Under the pieces are notes generated by a model. That model was not told the DNA's origin. It made no database searches and was given only the letters and a program-made list of their open reading frames with translations. The translations under genes were made by a program, and so were the position numbers. This document shows positions 35,870 through 43,643 of a stretch of DNA of 64,000 bases, piece by piece; position 1 is the first letter of the stretch; each line of letters opens with the position of its first letter. Origin of the DNA: Streptomyces sp. NK08204. GTDB lineage: Bacteria > Actinomycetota > Actinomycetes > Streptomycetales > Streptomycetaceae. Where the stretch lies: contig NZ_JAINVF010000003.1 in the NCBI RefSeq assembly GCF_020400585.1, forward strand, positions 186,001-250,000, given 5' to 3'.

Positions 35870-35893
35870 CAAACGGGGGGCGTTCCCCGTTTG
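35870..35893. promoter_or_regulatory. Palindromic operator between TetR and P450 genes
   Basis: CAAACGGGG and CCCCGTTTG form a perfect 9+9 inverted repeat with a 6-base spacer. A third copy of the half-site, CCCCGTTT, lies at 35841-35848. Size and position fit a TetR autoregulatory operator. Confidence 0.75.
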
Positions 35894-35927
35894 TGCGTGT
35901 CCGGCTCGTTCGAAGCGAGGAACTCTT

Positions 35928-37118
35928 TTGTCCACGACCGACTTTGAGGATCTGTCAGCGCTCGGCCAGGAATTCGTCGACAACCCTTATCCGGTGTACG
36001 AGCGGATGCGCGCCCAAGGCCCGGTGCACCGGGTGCGGACCGCCGCGTCGGGAGAGTTCTGGCTCGTCGTGGGCCATGCCGAGGGGCGGGCCGCCCTGGC
36101 CGACCGGCGGCTGTCCAACGACATCAGGCACTCGGCCGCCTGGGAGGACGACGGCGGCAACTCCATCGGTCTCAACATGGTGCAGACGGACCCCCCGCAG
36201 CACACCCGGCTGCGGGGACTGGTGGCCAAGGACTTCACACCCGGGCGCATCGAGGCACTGCGCCCCAAGGTTCAGCGGATCGCGGACGAACTCGTGGACG
36301 CCATGCTGCCGCTGGGCCGCGCGGACCTGGTCGAGGCGTTCGCGCTGCCCTTGCCGCTGGCCGTCATCTGCGAACTCCTCGGCGTGCCCGCGACCGACCG
36401 CAAGACCTTTCACGACTGGTACCTGGAGAGCACCGACTTCACCCGGCCGGAGACCGCCGCGGCCGCGGCCCAGGCCATGACGGGCTACCTCGCCGAGCTG
36501 ATCGCCGCCAAGCAGCGGGAGCCCGGCGATGACCTGCTCAGCGCGCTGGCCGGGAGCATGGGCGAGGAGGAGGACCGGCTCTCCTTCGAGGAGATGCTGG
36601 GCATGGCCTTCCTGCTGCTGGTGGCCGGCTACGAGACGGCGGCCAACCTGCTGTCCAGCGGCACCCTCGCCCTGCTGCGCCACCCGGACCAGTTGGCCGC
36701 CCTGCGCGCCGACTGGTCGCTGCTGGAGAACGCCGTGGAGGAGATGCTCCGTTACGACGGACCGGTGGAGACCACGGCGTTCCGCTACGCCAAGGAGCGC
36801 ATGGAGCTGGGCGGCACCGCGATCGAGGCCGGGGACTCCGTGGCCGTCGTCCTGGCCGCCGCCTCGCGCGACCCCCGGCGGTTCGACCAGGCCGACCGCT
36901 TCGACATCCGCCGGGACGCCCGCGGGCACATGGCGTTCGGCTACGGCATCCACCACTGCCTGGGGGCGCCGCTGGCCCGTATGCAGGGCGCCATCGCCTT
37001 CCGCACCCTGCTGGAGCGGTGCCCCGGACTGACCCTGGACGCCGAGCCCGAGGCTCTCGCCTGGCGTCCCAGTCTGATGCTGCGCGGACTGCACCAGCTG
37101 CCCGTCACGTTCGGCTGA
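35928..37118 (+). CDS. Cytochrome P450 (short type), TetR-controlled, TTG start
   Basis: 396-aa bacterial P450. I-helix LVAGYETAANLL, ExxR in EEMLRYDGP, haem loop FGYGIHHCLGAPLAR. The only start with a good ribosome site (GCGAGGAA, 7 bases away) is TTG 35928; the N-terminus MSTTDFEDLSALGQEFVDNP fits the family. Divergent from the TetR gene and convergent with cotB4. Not part of the minimal cyclooctatin set, so it may add a further oxidation. Confidence 0.88.
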   Translation: MSTTDFEDLSALGQEFVDNPYPVYERMRAQGPVHRVRTAASGEFWLVVGHAEGRAALADRRLSNDIRHSAAWEDDGGNSIGLNMVQTDPPQHTRLRGLVAKDFTPGRIEALRPKVQRIADELVDAMLPLGRADLVEAFALPLPLAVICELLGVPATDRKTFHDWYLESTDFTRPETAAAAAQAMTGYLAELIAAKQREPGDDLLSALAGSMGEEEDRLSFEEMLGMAFLLLVAGYETAANLLSSGTLALLRHPDQLAALRADWSLLENAVEEMLRYDGPVETTAFRYAKERMELGGTAIEAGDSVAVVLAAASRDPRRFDQADRFDIRRDARGHMAFGYGIHHCLGAPLARMQGAIAFRTLLERCPGLTLDAEPEALAWRPSLMLRGLHQLPVTFG

Positions 37119-37152
37119 GCGGCCCTCGGCACGGGGCGGGCAGCGACGCCCC

Positions 37153-37206
37153 CGCCTCGCCGACCGGCCCCGCCTCGCCGACCGGCCCTGCCTCGCCGCC
37201 CGGCCG
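37153..37206. repeat. Three tandem 18-base repeats between convergent genes
   Basis: Two identical copies of cgcctcgccgaccggccc are followed by a third with four changes. They fill much of the 109-base gap between the P450 and cotB4. No protein is encoded; they may affect termination. Confidence 0.85.
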
Positions 37207-37227
37207 CGCCCGTCGCGGCCGGGCCGG

Positions 37228-38586
37228 TCAGCGGGGTTCCGGCACCATGGGCAGCCGCCCGGCGGTCAGGCTCATCTCGGCGCGGGGCGAGACGGTGGTG
37301 CCCGGTACCGGCCGCAGTCGCCAGTGGGAGGCGAGTGTGGCCAGCGCCAGCGTGGCCTCCGTCATGCCGAAGACGTCACCGATGCACTTGCGGCTGCCCG
37401 CGCCGAACGGAAGGTACGAACCCCGGGCGACGTCCTGGGCCCGTTCGGGAAGCCACCGGTCCGGGTCGAAGGCGTGCGGGCGCGCAAAGAGCTCCGGGAT
37501 GCGGTGGACGACGTAGGGGCTGATCAGCACGTCCGCGCCGGCGGGCAGGGGGTGCCCGGCCAGTTCGGTGGGTTCGGTGGTCATCCTGGTGTACATCCAG
37601 GCCGGCGGGTACAGCCGCAGGGTCTCGGTGAAGATCCGCTGGGTGTGGACGAGCTTCGGTATGTCGGCGTACTCCGGGATCCGGCCGCCCAGCACCTCGT
37701 CGACCTCGGCGTGCAGCCGCGCCTCGGCCTCGGGGTGGGTCGCCAGCAGATGCCAGGCCCAGGTCAGGGCGCTCGCCGTGGTCTCCACACCGGCCAGCAG
37801 CAGCGTCATGACCTGGTCGTGCACCTCCTGGTCGGTCATCGCGCCGCCGTTCTCCTCGTCCCGCGCGGCGAGCAGCGCCGACAGCAGGTCGCCGCGGTCC
37901 TCGCCGGATCGCCGGTAGTCCCGCACGATGCCGTCGATGAGGGTGTGCAGCCGGGCGAGCGCCGCGTCGAACTCACGGTTGGCGGTGATCGGCAGCCTGG
38001 CCAGCAGCCCGGTGGGGTCCATCGCGCGGCGGAACGCGCCGCGCACCATGACGGGCAGGCTGCGCTGGATCTCGGCCACCGAGTGCGGTGCCATCTCGGT
38101 CGAGAACAGCGCGCGGGCCGTCACCCGTGCGGTCAGCGCCTGCATCGCGTCGGCGACGTCCACCGGTCTGCCCGCCCGCCAGGTCCGCGCGTGTGCCGCG
38201 CACTCCTCGTGCATCACCTCCGCGTACGCCGCGATGCGCGCGGTGTGGAAGACCGGCTGGACCATGCGCCGCTGCCGCCGGTGGTCGGCCCAGTCGGAGG
38301 TGATCAGCCCGTTGCCCAGGATGGGGCGGGCCTTCTCCTTCACCGGACCCCCGGTGTCGTAGACCCGGGCGTTGCGCAGCACGTGCTGCACCAGCTCCGG
38401 ATGGCAGGGCAGATAGGCGGGCTTGAGGCCGAGGCGCAGCTCCACCAGGTCACCCACCGCGGGCAGCGAGGCCAGGAATTCCAGCGGACGGCGTGCCAGG
38501 TGGTGCGCGTGGCCCACCAGCGGAAGCCCGCCGGGCGCCTTGGCGACCCGCCAACTGCGCCTGTTCGTATCGGAATCGGTCTTCAT
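37228..38586 (-). CDS. cotB4: Cytochrome P450, CotB4-like (cyclooctatin C-18 hydroxylation)
   Basis: 452-aa long-type P450. N-terminal KAPGGLPLVGHAHHL, I-helix LLLAGVETTASALTWAW, ExxR in TETLRLYPPAW, PERF-like FDPDRWLPE, haem loop PFGAGSRKCIGD. It is the last gene of the GGPP synthase-cyclase-P450-P450 run, the same order as cotB1-B2-B3-B4 of the published cyclooctatin cluster. By that order it corresponds to CotB4, which makes the final hydroxylation at C-18. The assignment depends on gene order and should be weaker than that of the cyclase. 74 bases separate it from cotB3. Confidence 0.82.
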   Translation of the reverse strand: MKTDSDTNRRSWRVAKAPGGLPLVGHAHHLARRPLEFLASLPAVGDLVELRLGLKPAYLPCHPELVQHVLRNARVYDTGGPVKEKARPILGNGLITSDWADHRRQRRMVQPVFHTARIAAYAEVMHEECAAHARTWRAGRPVDVADAMQALTARVTARALFSTEMAPHSVAEIQRSLPVMVRGAFRRAMDPTGLLARLPITANREFDAALARLHTLIDGIVRDYRRSGEDRGDLLSALLAARDEENGGAMTDQEVHDQVMTLLLAGVETTASALTWAWHLLATHPEAEARLHAEVDEVLGGRIPEYADIPKLVHTQRIFTETLRLYPPAWMYTRMTTEPTELAGHPLPAGADVLISPYVVHRIPELFARPHAFDPDRWLPERAQDVARGSYLPFGAGSRKCIGDVFGMTEATLALATLASHWRLRPVPGTTVSPRAEMSLTAGRLPMVPEPR

Positions 38587-38660
38587 GCCGGATGTGCCCT
38601 CCGAAGGCGGTACGGACGGAAAGGAGCGAGCAGGACGGAGCAGCCGGGGGAAACAGGGGG

Positions 38661-40019
38661 TCAGCGGCGTTCCAGCACCATGGGCAGCGGGCCCGCCTCC
38701 AGGGTGGCCTTCGGCTCCGGGCGCAGCCGGGATCCGGGCACCGGCCGCAGCCGCCAGCGTGCGGCAACGGTCGCCACGATCAGCGCGGTCTCGGTGAGCG
38801 CGAGGACGTCACCGATGCACTTGTGGCTGCCCGCGCCGAAGGGCAGCAGCGCCCCGCGCGGCACCTGCGCGGCCCGTGCGTCTTCCCAACGCCCCGCGTC
38901 GAAGGTCTCGGGGTCGGGGAAGAGAGCGGGGTTGTGGTGCAGGGCGTAGGCGCTGTAGAGGATCATCGTCCCGGCGGGGATCAGCCGGCCACCGAGTTCG
39001 GCCTCCTGCGCGGTGACCCGCATCGCCATCCAGGACGGCGGGTACAGGCGCAATGCCTCGGTGATCACGTTGCGGGTGTACGGCAGCGCGGGCAGGTCGT
39101 CGTAGACCGGTGTGCGCCCTGCCAGCGCCGTGTCCACCTCGGCGTGCACCCGCTTCTCCACCTCGGGCAGCGTGCCCATCAGATGGAAGACGAAGGCCAG
39201 GGTGGAGGCGGTGGTCTCGCTGCCGGCGACCAGGAAGGTGACGACCTGGTCGAGGACCTGGCCATCGTCGAGCTTCGCCCCGGTCTCGGGGTGCTCCGCC
39301 CGCAGCAGGGTCGACAGCAGATCGCCGTGGTCCGCGTCGGACCCGCGCCGCGCGGCGATCATGTCCGCCACGATCTGCCGCAGCCGTGCGTTGGCGTGGT
39401 CATAGGCACGGTTTCCCGGGGTGGGAAGTCTCTCCATGATGCCCAGCGGGGCGACGGTGCGCTTGTAGATGCCGTGCGAGACGACCTGCAGGCAGCGCCG
39501 GGCCTCTTCGACGGTGTTCTCGTCGAGTCCGGTGGAGAACAGGGTGCGCGCCGCGACCCGCATGAGCAGGGCATGCATGGCGTCGCTGATGTCCCGGGTC
39601 TGCCCGTCCTGCCAGGCGTCGGTGACGGTGCGGGTGTCCTCGGCCACGGCCGTCGTGTAGGCGGCGATCTTCGTCGTGTGGAAGGCGGGCTGGATCAGCC
39701 GCCGCTGGAAGCGGTGCTCGTCGCCGCGGGACACCGACAGGCTGTTGCCGAGCAACTGCCGTGCCTTGTCGAAGACTCCGCCCTTGTCGAAGATGCGCGG
39801 ATTGAGCAGCACGTGCCGGACCAGCTCGGGGTGCGCGGCCAGGTAGGCCCGGCTGGGACCGAGCCGGACCTCGACCAGGTCACCGTGTGCGGGCAGCGAG
39901 GCGAGGAACTCCAGCGGGCGGCGCCACAGCGCGGGCACGTGTCCCAGCAGGGGCAGGGCGCCGGGGGCGGTGCCGATCCGCCAGGATCGGTCCGTCGTGG
40001 GCGGTTTGGTGGCTGGCAT
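38661..40019 (-). CDS. cotB3: Cytochrome P450, CotB3-like (cyclooctat-9-en-7-ol C-5 hydroxylation)
   Basis: 452-aa long-type P450 with GTAPGALPLLGHVPAL, I-helix FLVAGSETTASTLAF, ExxR in TEALRLYPPSW, and haem loop PFGAGSHKCIGD. The PERF region reads FDAGRWEDA, departing from the usual FDPDRW. Start ATG 40019 (MPATKPPTTDRSW) is 11 bases after the cyclase stop. It clearly resembles the cotB4 product, suggesting an old duplication. Position right after the cyclase points to CotB3, which in cyclooctatin synthesis hydroxylates C-5 of cyclooctat-9-en-7-ol. Confidence 0.83.
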   Translation of the reverse strand: MPATKPPTTDRSWRIGTAPGALPLLGHVPALWRRPLEFLASLPAHGDLVEVRLGPSRAYLAAHPELVRHVLLNPRIFDKGGVFDKARQLLGNSLSVSRGDEHRFQRRLIQPAFHTTKIAAYTTAVAEDTRTVTDAWQDGQTRDISDAMHALLMRVAARTLFSTGLDENTVEEARRCLQVVSHGIYKRTVAPLGIMERLPTPGNRAYDHANARLRQIVADMIAARRGSDADHGDLLSTLLRAEHPETGAKLDDGQVLDQVVTFLVAGSETTASTLAFVFHLMGTLPEVEKRVHAEVDTALAGRTPVYDDLPALPYTRNVITEALRLYPPSWMAMRVTAQEAELGGRLIPAGTMILYSAYALHHNPALFPDPETFDAGRWEDARAAQVPRGALLPFGAGSHKCIGDVLALTETALIVATVAARWRLRPVPGSRLRPEPKATLEAGPLPMVLERR

Positions 40020-40030
40020 ACCGGCGGCCC

Positions 40031-40936
40031 CTACTGGATCTGCGAGTTGACGTCGTTCACCGGGGCCTGGTAGCGCCGGTCCCGCGTGGTCCACACGAAG
40101 TTGCCCTGGATGAGGTCCAGCAGCACGTCCCGGGAGACGTCGTCGAACGCCTTGATGCACTCCATGTCCTCGGCCATGTCGTCGAGGCGGTCCTGGAAGA
40201 AGCGCCGGAAGTCCATTTCGTCGGCCATGTCGCACAACCGGAAGCAGTTGGTGATCTGACCGAGGGCGTGCTCGCGGTCGTAGGAGTAGAAGTCGTTGAC
40301 GATGGCCAGTCCCCGGGTGGTCATCCGGGCGGCGAGGCCCGTCTTGGAGTGCTCGGTCAGCTCCCGGTGCCGGTAGATCGGGTACGACATCCGCATCCAG
40401 AAGTCCACCCCGACGTCGGTGACGCGGAAGCGGAAGTACTGCTCGGGCGAGGTTCCGCAGAGCACCTTCTTGAGCCGGGAGTCGCGGAACATGTGGTCGC
40501 TGGTGACGAAGGCACGGGCACCCTCGTAGGCGAACTCCGCGTCCTCGGGGGAGTAGTACCGCTCGCACACTTCGCGCAGCTGGGGCAGGAAGAGATCGAA
40601 GTCGTGCAGGGCGGCGTCCATGTCGTCCCACACGAAGGTCACGCAGTTGAGCACACAGACGGCCTTGAACGCCTCCATGTCCTTGATGTGGCGGGCGCTC
40701 TGCGACCATCGCACGACATCCATGTAGGAGATCCAGCGCTTGTCGGAGACGCTCTTGCCCAGCGGGGCGACCGCGCGGTTGCAGGCGTCGATGACCTCGC
40801 GCAGCTCGGCGTCGGTCATCGGTATCTTCTGCGCCTCGTGTCCGACGTGCCGGTCGAAGAGGGCGGCGAAACGGTCGGTGCACTCCTGCCAGTAGCGGGC
40901 CGTGCCCGCCGGAGCGGTGCTGATGGGGGCGGTCAT
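40031..40936 (-). CDS. cotB2: Cyclooctat-9-en-7-ol synthase (CotB2-like diterpene cyclase)
   Basis: 301-aa class I cyclase that converts geranylgeranyl diphosphate to the 5-8-5 fused alcohol cyclooctat-9-en-7-ol. The aspartate motif DDMD is at 104-107 and the NSE triad NDFYSYDRE at 214-222, with RY at 288-289. With a constant offset of 6 from CotB2 of S. melanosporofaciens, as I remember that protein, all the aromatic and polar cavity residues are kept: Tyr71, Asn97, Phe101, Phe143, Arg171, Trp180 and Trp282. Long identical stretches such as MEAFKAVCVLNCVTFVW add weight. It overlaps cotB1 by ATGA. Product assignment is strong. Confidence 0.93.
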   Translation of the reverse strand: MTAPISTAPAGTARYWQECTDRFAALFDRHVGHEAQKIPMTDAELREVIDACNRAVAPLGKSVSDKRWISYMDVVRWSQSARHIKDMEAFKAVCVLNCVTFVWDDMDAALHDFDLFLPQLREVCERYYSPEDAEFAYEGARAFVTSDHMFRDSRLKKVLCGTSPEQYFRFRVTDVGVDFWMRMSYPIYRHRELTEHSKTGLAARMTTRGLAIVNDFYSYDREHALGQITNCFRLCDMADEMDFRRFFQDRLDDMAEDMECIKAFDDVSRDVLLDLIQGNFVWTTRDRRYQAPVNDVNSQIQ

Positions 40937-42000
40937 GAGTTCCTCCGGGTGGCCGTGACAGCGAGGTGCTTGAGGGCGGTGACCGCGTCGGCGGTGAAGG
41001 GAGCGGTGTCCAGGGCCTCGAGGGCCTGCCGGTAACGGTCGTCGATCATGCGCTCGACGGCGTCCCGCGCACCGGTGACCGCGAACAGCGCGCGGACCTC
41101 CTCGGCGCCGGCCTCATCCAGGCCGGGGTCGCCGATCAGCGTGCGCAGCCGCGCGCGCTGCGCCGCGTCGCCCGCGCGCAGGGCGAGTGCGACCAGGGTC
41201 GTGTTCTTACCGGCCCGCAGGTCGTCCAGGCGTGACTTGCCGGTGTCGCGTACGTTTCCGTACACCCCCAGCAGGTCGTCGCGGAGCTGGAAGGCCTCGC
41301 CCAGGGGCAGGGCGAACGCCGTGCAGGCGGCCAGGGTCTTGGCGTCGGCACCCGCGAGTGCGGCACCGATGTGCAGGGGACGTTCGACGGTGTACTTGGC
41401 GGTCTTGTAGCGGTTGACGGTCAGCGTGGCCTCGACGTCGTCGGTCAGCTCACCGGTTGCCCGGAGGTCCAGGTACTGCCCCAGCATCACCTCGGTGCGC
41501 ATCTCGGTGAGGAGCGGCATGACCGCAGCCGACTGTGCGGCGGTGAGGTCCGCCATGTGCAGCAGGTGGTCCGACCAGGCGAAGGCCAGGTCACCGAGCA
41601 GCACTGCGGCGCCGAGCCCGAATCGCTCGGTACGGTCGTCGCCGCGTTTTCCGGCGAGTATCCGGTGGATGGTGGGACGACCGCGCCGGGTTTCGCTGCC
41701 GTCCATGATGTCGTCGTGGATGAGGGCGAACGCGTGAAACATCTCGAGTGAGGCGGCCACGCGTACGACTGCCGCCAGGCCGGTCTCGCCGCCGGCCGCC
41801 TGCCATCCCATGACGGTGAGTACCGGGCGAATTCTCTTGCCGCCCGCCATGAACTCCTGGAGCAATTGCACGAACATGGCCATCTGGGGATCGCCGGAAC
41901 TTTCTCTCCGGAACTCCAGGAAATCCATGAGAACGCTGTCGACGGAGTCCTTGGCGAAGCTCGGATCAAGTATTCCGGGAGATATTGTCTGTGTGCTCAT
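40933..42000 (-). CDS. cotB1: Geranylgeranyl diphosphate synthase (CotB1-like)
   Basis: 355-aa trans-prenyltransferase making GGPP for the cyclase coupled to it. GGKRIRP is near residue 53, the first motif DDIMDGSETRRG at 96-107, and the second QLRDDLLGVYG. Phe at the fifth position before the first motif is the known chain-length stop of C20-producing enzymes. I used ATG 42000 (MSTQTISPG); ATG 42015 is possible but sits directly on its purine-rich site. The stop overlaps the cotB2 start. The 237-base gap upstream carries direct repeats and should hold the operon promoter. Confidence 0.9.
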   Translation of the reverse strand: MSTQTISPGILDPSFAKDSVDSVLMDFLEFRRESSGDPQMAMFVQLLQEFMAGGKRIRPVLTVMGWQAAGGETGLAAVVRVAASLEMFHAFALIHDDIMDGSETRRGRPTIHRILAGKRGDDRTERFGLGAAVLLGDLAFAWSDHLLHMADLTAAQSAAVMPLLTEMRTEVMLGQYLDLRATGELTDDVEATLTVNRYKTAKYTVERPLHIGAALAGADAKTLAACTAFALPLGEAFQLRDDLLGVYGNVRDTGKSRLDDLRAGKNTTLVALALRAGDAAQRARLRTLIGDPGLDEAGAEEVRALFAVTGARDAVERMIDDRYRQALEALDTAPFTADAVTALKHLAVTATRRNS

Positions 42001-42108
42001 ATTTCTGTGCTTCATCCCCACTCGTAGGTCCGGGTCGAACCGCTCCAGGCACACGAAGGCGTTCGTACGGAAAGGCGTGCACATATGCGGATGCGTCGTA
42101 CGCGTACA

Positions 42109-42174
42109 CGGATACGCGGATACGCCAGGGAGGCACGTACGGACGGATATGTACGGACGGATATGTACGGACGG
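42109..42174. repeat. Direct repeats in the cotB1 promoter region
   Basis: At 42137-42174 the unit gtacggacggatat occurs twice in full and once as its first 10 bases. At 42109-42124 CGGATACG occurs twice. They lie 109-174 bases before cotB1 on its own strand, inside the gap to the next P450, and look like iterated binding sites. The TetR palindrome (CAAACGGGG) is not found here, so another regulator may be involved. Confidence 0.65.
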
Positions 42175-42237
42175 GACGCCGGACGCTGCAGAAAACCGCC
42201 GGCGAGTCTGCGCGGCGGACGGGAGGCCGGGCCGACG

Positions 42238-43452
42238 TCAGGAGAGGAGGTCGACGCGGAGTTCGCTGAGCCCCCGGATGTTGACCTGTGGACGCCAGAC
42301 GACGTCCTCGCTGCTGAGTCTGATGTCACGGTGGCGGCGCAGCAGCTCGGTGAAGACGGCCCGGGCCTCGGCCCTCGCGAGCAGGGCCCCGATGCAGTAG
42401 TGGGGGCCGCCACCGAAGGACAGCGGACGCACGTCCTGGCGCCGCAGGTCGAGGCGGTCCGGGTCCGGGTAGCGCAGCGGGTCGCGGTTCGCGGCACCGA
42501 GCAGGATCATCACCTTGGAGCCGGCCGGGATCGTGCTGCCCTCGACCTCGACCTCGCGGGTGGTGATGCGAGCCACCAGCTGGATGGGTGCGTCGTAGCG
42601 GAGCAGTTCGTCGATGCCGTCCTCGACGAGGCCGGCGTCCTCCCGCAGGGCACGCAGCTGATCGGGATGGCGCAGCAGGGCGAGCATGCCGTTGCCGATG
42701 AGGTTGACGGTCGTCTCGTGACCGCCCATGAAGAACATCATGACATTGGCGATCACCTCTTCGTCGGAGAGCTTCTCGCCGTCGAACCTTGCCATCAGCA
42801 GCCGGGAGAGGATGTCGTTCTGCGGGTCCGCGCGCCGCTTCTGCAGGTGTTCGGCGATATAGGCACCGAATTCCTCGGCGGCGCCGTTCATGGCCCGGCG
42901 GGTGGTCTCGTCGACGGCCGGGTCGATGACGTGGCCCAGGGCGTCGGTCCACTTGCGGCACAGGTCGCGGTCCTCCACCGGAAGGCCGCCGAGGCCGCAG
43001 AAGACGGTCACCGGCACCAGTGCCGCGAGCGACCCGATGAGGTCGACGCCCTCTCCGTCGCCCATGTCGTCCATGATCCGATGGACGATGCCGGTGATGC
43101 GGGGGGCCGTCTCACGGATGGCCCTGGCGGTGAACAGCGGGTTGGCCAGGCCGCGCAGCCGACGGTGCGCCTGGCCGTCCCGCATGAGCATCCAGCTGCG
43201 GGCGGCGCGCACGATCGGGCTGTCCTCTCCGCCCCGTTGTGCGGCCCATCGGGGATCAAGCGGATATTCGCTGGACAACCCGGGATTTCGTATGAGTGAT
43301 GCGACTGCGCTGTATCCCGAAACAACCCAATGGCCGTAGGGCGTCCGGTGGACAGGTTCCACGTCCCGAAGCTGTTTGTAGAGCGGGTAAGGATCGGTCC
43401 GCAATCGCGGGTCACGAGCATTGAACAAAGGTTTACTGCGCGTTGGCTCCAT
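42238..43452 (-). CDS. Cytochrome P450 (short type) upstream of the cot operon
   Basis: 404-aa P450 on the cot strand. I-helix FFMGGHETTVNL (Gly in place of the usual Ala), ExxR in DELLRYDAP, haem loop SFGGGPHYCIGALLAR. Start ATG 43452 (MEPTRSKPLFNARDP). It is separated from cotB1 by 237 bases and divergent from the acyl-CoA dehydrogenase, so it probably has its own promoter. Not part of the four-gene cyclooctatin set. Hydroxylated cyclooctatins with oxygen at C-16 or C-17 are known from other Streptomyces, and an extra P450 like this could make such a product. Confidence 0.88.
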   Translation of the reverse strand: MEPTRSKPLFNARDPRLRTDPYPLYKQLRDVEPVHRTPYGHWVVSGYSAVASLIRNPGLSSEYPLDPRWAAQRGGEDSPIVRAARSWMLMRDGQAHRRLRGLANPLFTARAIRETAPRITGIVHRIMDDMGDGEGVDLIGSLAALVPVTVFCGLGGLPVEDRDLCRKWTDALGHVIDPAVDETTRRAMNGAAEEFGAYIAEHLQKRRADPQNDILSRLLMARFDGEKLSDEEVIANVMMFFMGGHETTVNLIGNGMLALLRHPDQLRALREDAGLVEDGIDELLRYDAPIQLVARITTREVEVEGSTIPAGSKVMILLGAANRDPLRYPDPDRLDLRRQDVRPLSFGGGPHYCIGALLARAEARAVFTELLRRHRDIRLSSEDVVWRPQVNIRGLSELRVDLLS

Positions 43453-43643
43453 GCCTGTCTCCCCCGTGAAAATCGGCAGGCGGGACCGCTGGCCGCATGC
43501 GGTGGTCGCGGACCCGGCGACCGAATAGTAGGCACAGGCCGACCGTGCATGACAAGGCCTTCTGCCCTGGACAGGGTCCTCAACCCCGTATTAGCGTCGA
43601 GCCGTTGGCCGGACACCGACCAGAACTTCAAGGGGGAAGAGCG

